DNA of 9,761 nucleotides from Verrucomicrobiales bacterium (GTDB lineage Bacteria; Verrucomicrobiota; Verrucomicrobiia; Verrucomicrobiales; Akkermansiaceae): positions 10,304 through 20,064 of the forward strand of contig PBTU01000016.1 of NCBI GenBank assembly GCA_002729295.1, in the 5' to 3' direction. Under the pieces are notes generated by a model. It was not told the DNA's origin and searched no databases. It saw nothing but the letters and a program-made list of their open reading frames with translations. Made by a program: the position numbers and the translations under genes. Every line of letters starts with the position of its first letter. Position 1 is the stretch's first letter. Shown one piece after another: positions 6,970-9,761 of the stretch.

Positions 6970-8952
6970 CTATTTTGAGGTCCAGTCAAGGAGGGTTTTC
7001 CTGTTCTGATCGAGGAGTTTGAGCTCTTCGATGATCGCTTTGCCAGGGCCGCTGGAGACATCGAGGCGGAGTTGGTGGAGGGATTTATTGGTGTCGATGG
7101 CGATCCTGATTTTTTGGGGTGTATTGTCTCCGTTGACGGGGAAGGAAATGGGAGCGCCCTTAGGGAGAACAGAAGTTTGATTGGTGGTGAAGTAAAGATG
7201 GCCGGTGTCTTTGCTGCTAGTGGTGAGAGTGAGGGAGAGAAAGTAGGGGCCGATGGGAGGTTTGGTAGTTCTGCGAAAGTCCATCGCGATGCCGGGATCG
7301 TCGCCAGTGAAGGAGAGATGGAGAGCGTTGTCTTTACGGGTGAGTTTGGTGTTCTTGCGGGCGCGGATGGATAGTTTTCCTGTCCGACCTGCTTTTTTTT
7401 GCGCGCTGGTGGGTGGTTCATTGGCGTCTGAGAACTTGGTCCACTCGCGGTTCGCTTTAGGGTTGCTGGCGGGAGTGAGCTTGGTGTTAGCGATCTTCTC
7501 AGAATGGAGAACATTCCGTGAGATCTCTTGCCACTTGGTGATCATAGATTGAAGGCGTTTTGGTTCGGAGGTGGCGAGGTTATTGAGTTCGGTACGGTCT
7601 TCGGCAAGGTTGTAGAGTTCCCACTCCTGGCCTTTGAAATTTACTAATTTCCAGTCGCCATCACGGAGGCCGAAGTCTTTTGAGAATTGCAGGTAGAGTG
7701 GTTCGGGTCGGATGAAGTTGGTATTCTCGATGATGGGCAGGAAGGATACTCCGGAGACGGGACGAAGCTCTCTGGTGGGATGTTTGGAGGGGATAGTGCT
7801 TTTTGAAATTTCAGCGAGGGTGGGAAGGACATCAATGAGGTGGACCGGGGTGTCGATGACGGCTCCGGGCTTGAGTTTTGTGCCAGCGGGCCAGTGGAGA
7901 ATACCAGGGGTGCTAATTCCACCTTCGAATTGGTTTTGTTTATAGAATCTGAAGGGGGCGTTGCGGGCCCAAGCCCAGCCGGTGGAGTCGGCGAGGGCAA
8001 TGTCTCCGTTGGTGGGTTCAACATCGAGGAGGGGTTTTCTGCGGTCATACGGGCAGGCACCGTTGTCGGAAACGAAGAGGATGAAGGTGTTGTCGAGTTG
8101 CTTGTTCTTTTCGAGGTCTTTGATAAGGCGGCCGATTTCCTGATCAACGCGATCGATCATCGCGGCGAGAGTGACCATGCGGTTGATTTCGTAGCCTTGT
8201 TGCCAAGGGACGAGCTTGTCCCAGGCACGGATGTGAGGAGGACGTGGGCTGGACTTGATGTTTTTTGAGAGGATGCCGAGTTCCTTTTGTTTAGCGATGC
8301 GGGTGTCTCGAACTTTATCCCAGCCGGCATCGTAACGGCCTTTGTATTTGGCGTAGTCTTCCGGGAGAGCGTGGAGAGGCGCGTGAGGCGCATTGAAGGC
8401 GAGGTAAAGATAGAAGGGGTCGTCGGCCTTGCGGGATTCTTCGAGGAATTCGAGAGCGTGATCGACTTTGGCGACGGTGGTGTAGAACCCGGTGTCGGGG
8501 ACTTTCCAGGGCTTGCCGTTGAGTCGGAAGGTGTTGTCTCCCTTGAAGAAATTGCAGGCACCGGAGAGATGGCCGAAGTAGCGATCGAAGCCGAAATCGG
8601 TCGGTTCTTTTTTGAGATGCCACTTGCCGGACATGGCGGTGAAGTAGCCGCCGTCGCGGAGGACTTCGGCGGAGGTGACGGCGTGGGAGAGGGCCACGTC
8701 ACCGGCGGCGACGCAGTATTGTCCGGTGAGAAGCGAGACGCGGGAGGAATGGCACTTGGCGGTATTGTAGAATTGCGAGAAGCGGAGGCCGTTTTGTGCG
8801 AGGCGGTCGAGGTTGGGCGTTTCGATTTCCGAGCCGTAGCATCCGATATCGGAGTAGCCGAGGTCATCGACCATGATGACGAGGAAGTTGGGCTTTTCCG
8901 CAGCGGAAAGACAAAGAGTAAGAAGAAATGTGAGAGAGATTCGAAGAATCAT
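6970..8952 (-). CDS. Exported arylsulfatase-type sulfatase with an extra C-terminal domain
   Basis: The 660-residue product should hydrolyse a sulfate ester outside the cytoplasm. A signal peptide (about 1-18, hydrophobic 5-16, then SAAEKPN) leads directly into NFLVIMVDDLGY, where Asp29 and Asp30 are metal ligands. The sulfatase signature is CHSSRVSLLTG at 67-77, with Cys67 as the residue expected to become formylglycine. Further family motifs are GKWHLK at 109-114, APHAPLHA at 188-195 and SDNGA at 295-299. The catalytic region ends with WELYNLAEDRTELNNLA near 444-460. About 150 more residues follow (roughly 510-660), rich in alternating polar and hydrophobic strands and probably a beta-sandwich; typical members stop near 450-500. 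The frame continues to an ATG at 9021, but that codon lies inside the terminator hairpin and adds no family-like sequence, so the ATG at 8952 was chosen. No Shine-Dalgarno is visible. The natural substrate, probably a sulfated polysaccharide, cannot be read from the sequence. Confidence 0.93.
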   Translation of the reverse strand: MILRISLTFLLTLCLSAAEKPNFLVIMVDDLGYSDIGCYGSEIETPNLDRLAQNGLRFSQFYNTAKCHSSRVSLLTGQYCVAAGDVALSHAVTSAEVLRDGGYFTAMSGKWHLKKEPTDFGFDRYFGHLSGACNFFKGDNTFRLNGKPWKVPDTGFYTTVAKVDHALEFLEESRKADDPFYLYLAFNAPHAPLHALPEDYAKYKGRYDAGWDKVRDTRIAKQKELGILSKNIKSSPRPPHIRAWDKLVPWQQGYEINRMVTLAAMIDRVDQEIGRLIKDLEKNKQLDNTFILFVSDNGACPYDRRKPLLDVEPTNGDIALADSTGWAWARNAPFRFYKQNQFEGGISTPGILHWPAGTKLKPGAVIDTPVHLIDVLPTLAEISKSTIPSKHPTRELRPVSGVSFLPIIENTNFIRPEPLYLQFSKDFGLRDGDWKLVNFKGQEWELYNLAEDRTELNNLATSEPKRLQSMITKWQEISRNVLHSEKIANTKLTPASNPKANREWTKFSDANEPPTSAQKKAGRTGKLSIRARKNTKLTRKDNALHLSFTGDDPGIAMDFRRTTKPPIGPYFLSLTLTTSSKDTGHLYFTTNQTSVLPKGAPISFPVNGDNTPQKIRIAIDTNKSLHQLRLDVSSGPGKAIIEELKLLDQNRKTLLDWTSK

Positions 8953-9010
8953 TGTGAATGAGAGGGTTTGTGTCCTGCGAAAGTATCTCGAATTGGTCCG
9001 GATAAAACAC

Positions 9011-9051
9011 AAAAAAGCCATGGCAGTCTGAAGAAATCGCCATGGCTTTTT
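9011..9051 (-). terminator. Intrinsic terminator of the LamG gene, bidirectional in form
   Basis: GCCATGGC at 9017-9024 pairs with GCCATGGC at 9039-9046, and flanking A (9012-9016) and T (9047-9051) runs extend the stem to 13 bp around a 14-base loop. Read on the minus strand, the hairpin begins 18 bases after the stop of the gene ending at 9070 and is followed by six T residues, the classic Rho-independent form. The plus-strand reading also has a T run, so it could work both ways, although no plus-strand gene ends here. It separates the LamG and sulfatase transcripts. Confidence 0.85.
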
Positions 9052-9069
9052 GTGGACTGCCTGGGAAAT

Positions 9070-9761
9070 CTATTCTTCGTTGACCCGGAAGAAGATCCTG
9101 CTTGATCCGGGGGCGGGATTGGCGAATGGTCCCGCAGTTGTTTCCAGTCCTGTTGATCGCAGGTCCTCTACCTCGTTGGAGAAGTCGACTAGATCGGTTG
9201 AGGAGAAAACGTAGTAGAAGCGACCTGGAAGGGAGGAGAATGTCAGAGTGAAGGTATCATCGTTCTTGTTGTGTGTGATATCCGTAATTTCCAGAGCAGC
9301 TTCTCCCGGTCCGACATCAGGACCCGCAGCAAAGCTATCGGAGACGGCGGCATCGTTCATGGCTCCGCGGTAGATGCGAAACTCGTTGTAGTCACCATGG
9401 AGGTAACTGTCTGCGGTCCAATTGGAGCGCCCCAGCCAGTTGTTGATGTCATTGATGTCCCGGGGAGTGAAGGTGGTGGTGCGGGACCCTTGCTTCACTC
9501 CGTCCCGATAAACGGTGAGTTGTCCACCGCCGTTGAGATCGGAAGTCCAGACGCCGACGAGGTGATACTCCTGGTTCAGATTGTTGGCGTTTGCAAAATC
9601 GAAAGCCTCTTCGTCTCCGTCTACCGGGCCTGTTCCACCACCGGGAGCCAAGGCGTCCAGGTTTTTGATGGCATGTCGTTGGGAACCAAGATTTGTTCCA
9701 AGGCTGGCAGAACAAATGTAGTAATCCTGTCCCTGGGTGGCTCCGGTCATAGTGGTGGTGA
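9070..9761 (-). CDS. LamG (concanavalin A-like) domain surface protein, C-terminal part
   Basis: The frame ends at 9070 and remains open through the right edge of the window (three Thr codons precede the Met at 9750), so the true start lies outside and that Met is probably internal. The visible 230 residues contain the end of a LamG/concanavalin A-like fold, with YHLVGVWTSD, LTVYRDGVKQG, NWLGRSNW and the closing strand YNEFRIYRGAM, the usual pattern of Laminin_G_3 domains in secreted adhesion or carbohydrate-binding proteins. A linker (GPDVGPGEAA) leads to a tail of about 75 residues, ITDITHNKNDDTFTLTFSS to GSSRIFFRVNEE, resembling a beta-sandwich tail common at the C-terminus of exported Verrucomicrobiota proteins. 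It may serve in secretion or surface attachment, but this is inferred. The hairpin at 9011-9051 follows it. Confidence 0.8.
   Translation of the reverse strand, partial: TTTMTGATQGQDYYICSASLGTNLGSQRHAIKNLDALAPGGGTGPVDGDEEAFDFANANNLNQEYHLVGVWTSDLNGGGQLTVYRDGVKQGSRTTTFTPRDINDINNWLGRSNWTADSYLHGDYNEFRIYRGAMNDAAVSDSFAAGPDVGPGEAALEITDITHNKNDDTFTLTFSSLPGRFYYVFSSTDLVDFSNEVEDLRSTGLETTAGPFANPAPGSSRIFFRVNEE

Noticed and set aside
6792..7514. Minus-strand frame of 240 codons overlapping the sulfatase C-terminal region
   Set aside because: The product is Ser/Pro-rich with no recognisable fold, typical of a shifted reading of a real gene. The sulfatase frame runs through without interruption.
8287..8961. 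Plus-strand open frame of 224 codons opposite the sulfatase N-terminal half
   Set aside because: The translation is dominated by Gly, Val and Glu, as expected from the complement of the sulfatase codons, and the sulfatase frame carries all known motifs.
8953..9021. N-terminal extension of the sulfatase to an ATG at 9021
   Set aside because: That ATG is part of the GCCATGGC arm of the terminator hairpin, and the extension would place 23 residues before a normal signal peptide.
5190..9761. Beta-propeller, sulfatase and LamG genes as one polysaccharide-use operon
   Set aside because: A 460-bp gap and a strong terminator separate them, and no glycoside hydrolase, transporter or SusCD-type gene is present.

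Overview
The window reads as ordinary chromosomal DNA from a free-living Gram-negative bacterium, most likely of the Verrucomicrobiota (Rubritalea/Akkermansiaceae-like) or a close relative. This is an inference from the gene mix: an exported arylsulfatase, a secreted PQQ-type beta-propeller protein with an N-terminal WPQWLG motif, a LamG protein ending in a beta-sandwich tail with FFRV, and a long-form SerA, together with few visible Shine-Dalgarno sequences. No 16S rRNA, phage, transposase, CRISPR array or tRNA is visible.

Layout. Positions 1-61 hold what may be the last codons of an upstream gene. At 71-1597 (+) is an exported two-domain protein that joins an N-formylglutamate-amidohydrolase-like domain to a BPL_N/class I glutamine-amidotransferase-like domain. 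It converges with serA (1628-3229, -), the long-form phosphoglycerate dehydrogenase of serine synthesis. serA is divergent from ilvD (3334-5010, +), the dihydroxyacid dehydratase of branched-chain amino acid synthesis, and the two share a leader of about 100 bp. A stem-loop follows ilvD. The rest lies on the minus strand: an exported PQQ-like beta-propeller protein (5190-6509), a 460-bp gap that may hold a decayed coding fragment (about 6653-6940 on +), an exported sulfatase with an extra C-terminal domain (6970-8952), a clear hairpin terminator (9011-9051), and the C-terminal part of a LamG-domain surface protein that runs off the right edge (9070-9761).

How the genes work together. serA and ilvD are core anabolic genes that share a divergent promoter region but belong to different pathways. 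The sulfatase, beta-propeller and LamG proteins are all predicted or likely to be exported and fit polysaccharide or particle use in aquatic Verrucomicrobiota, but the gaps and the terminator argue that they are separate transcription units. No gene for a sulfatase-maturing enzyme lies in the window.

I did not find a convincing new multi-gene system. The items most worth a second look are the hydrolase/amidotransferase-like fusion, the non-canonical CHSSR sulfatase signature with its appended C-terminal domain, and the protein-like fragment between the beta-propeller and sulfatase genes.
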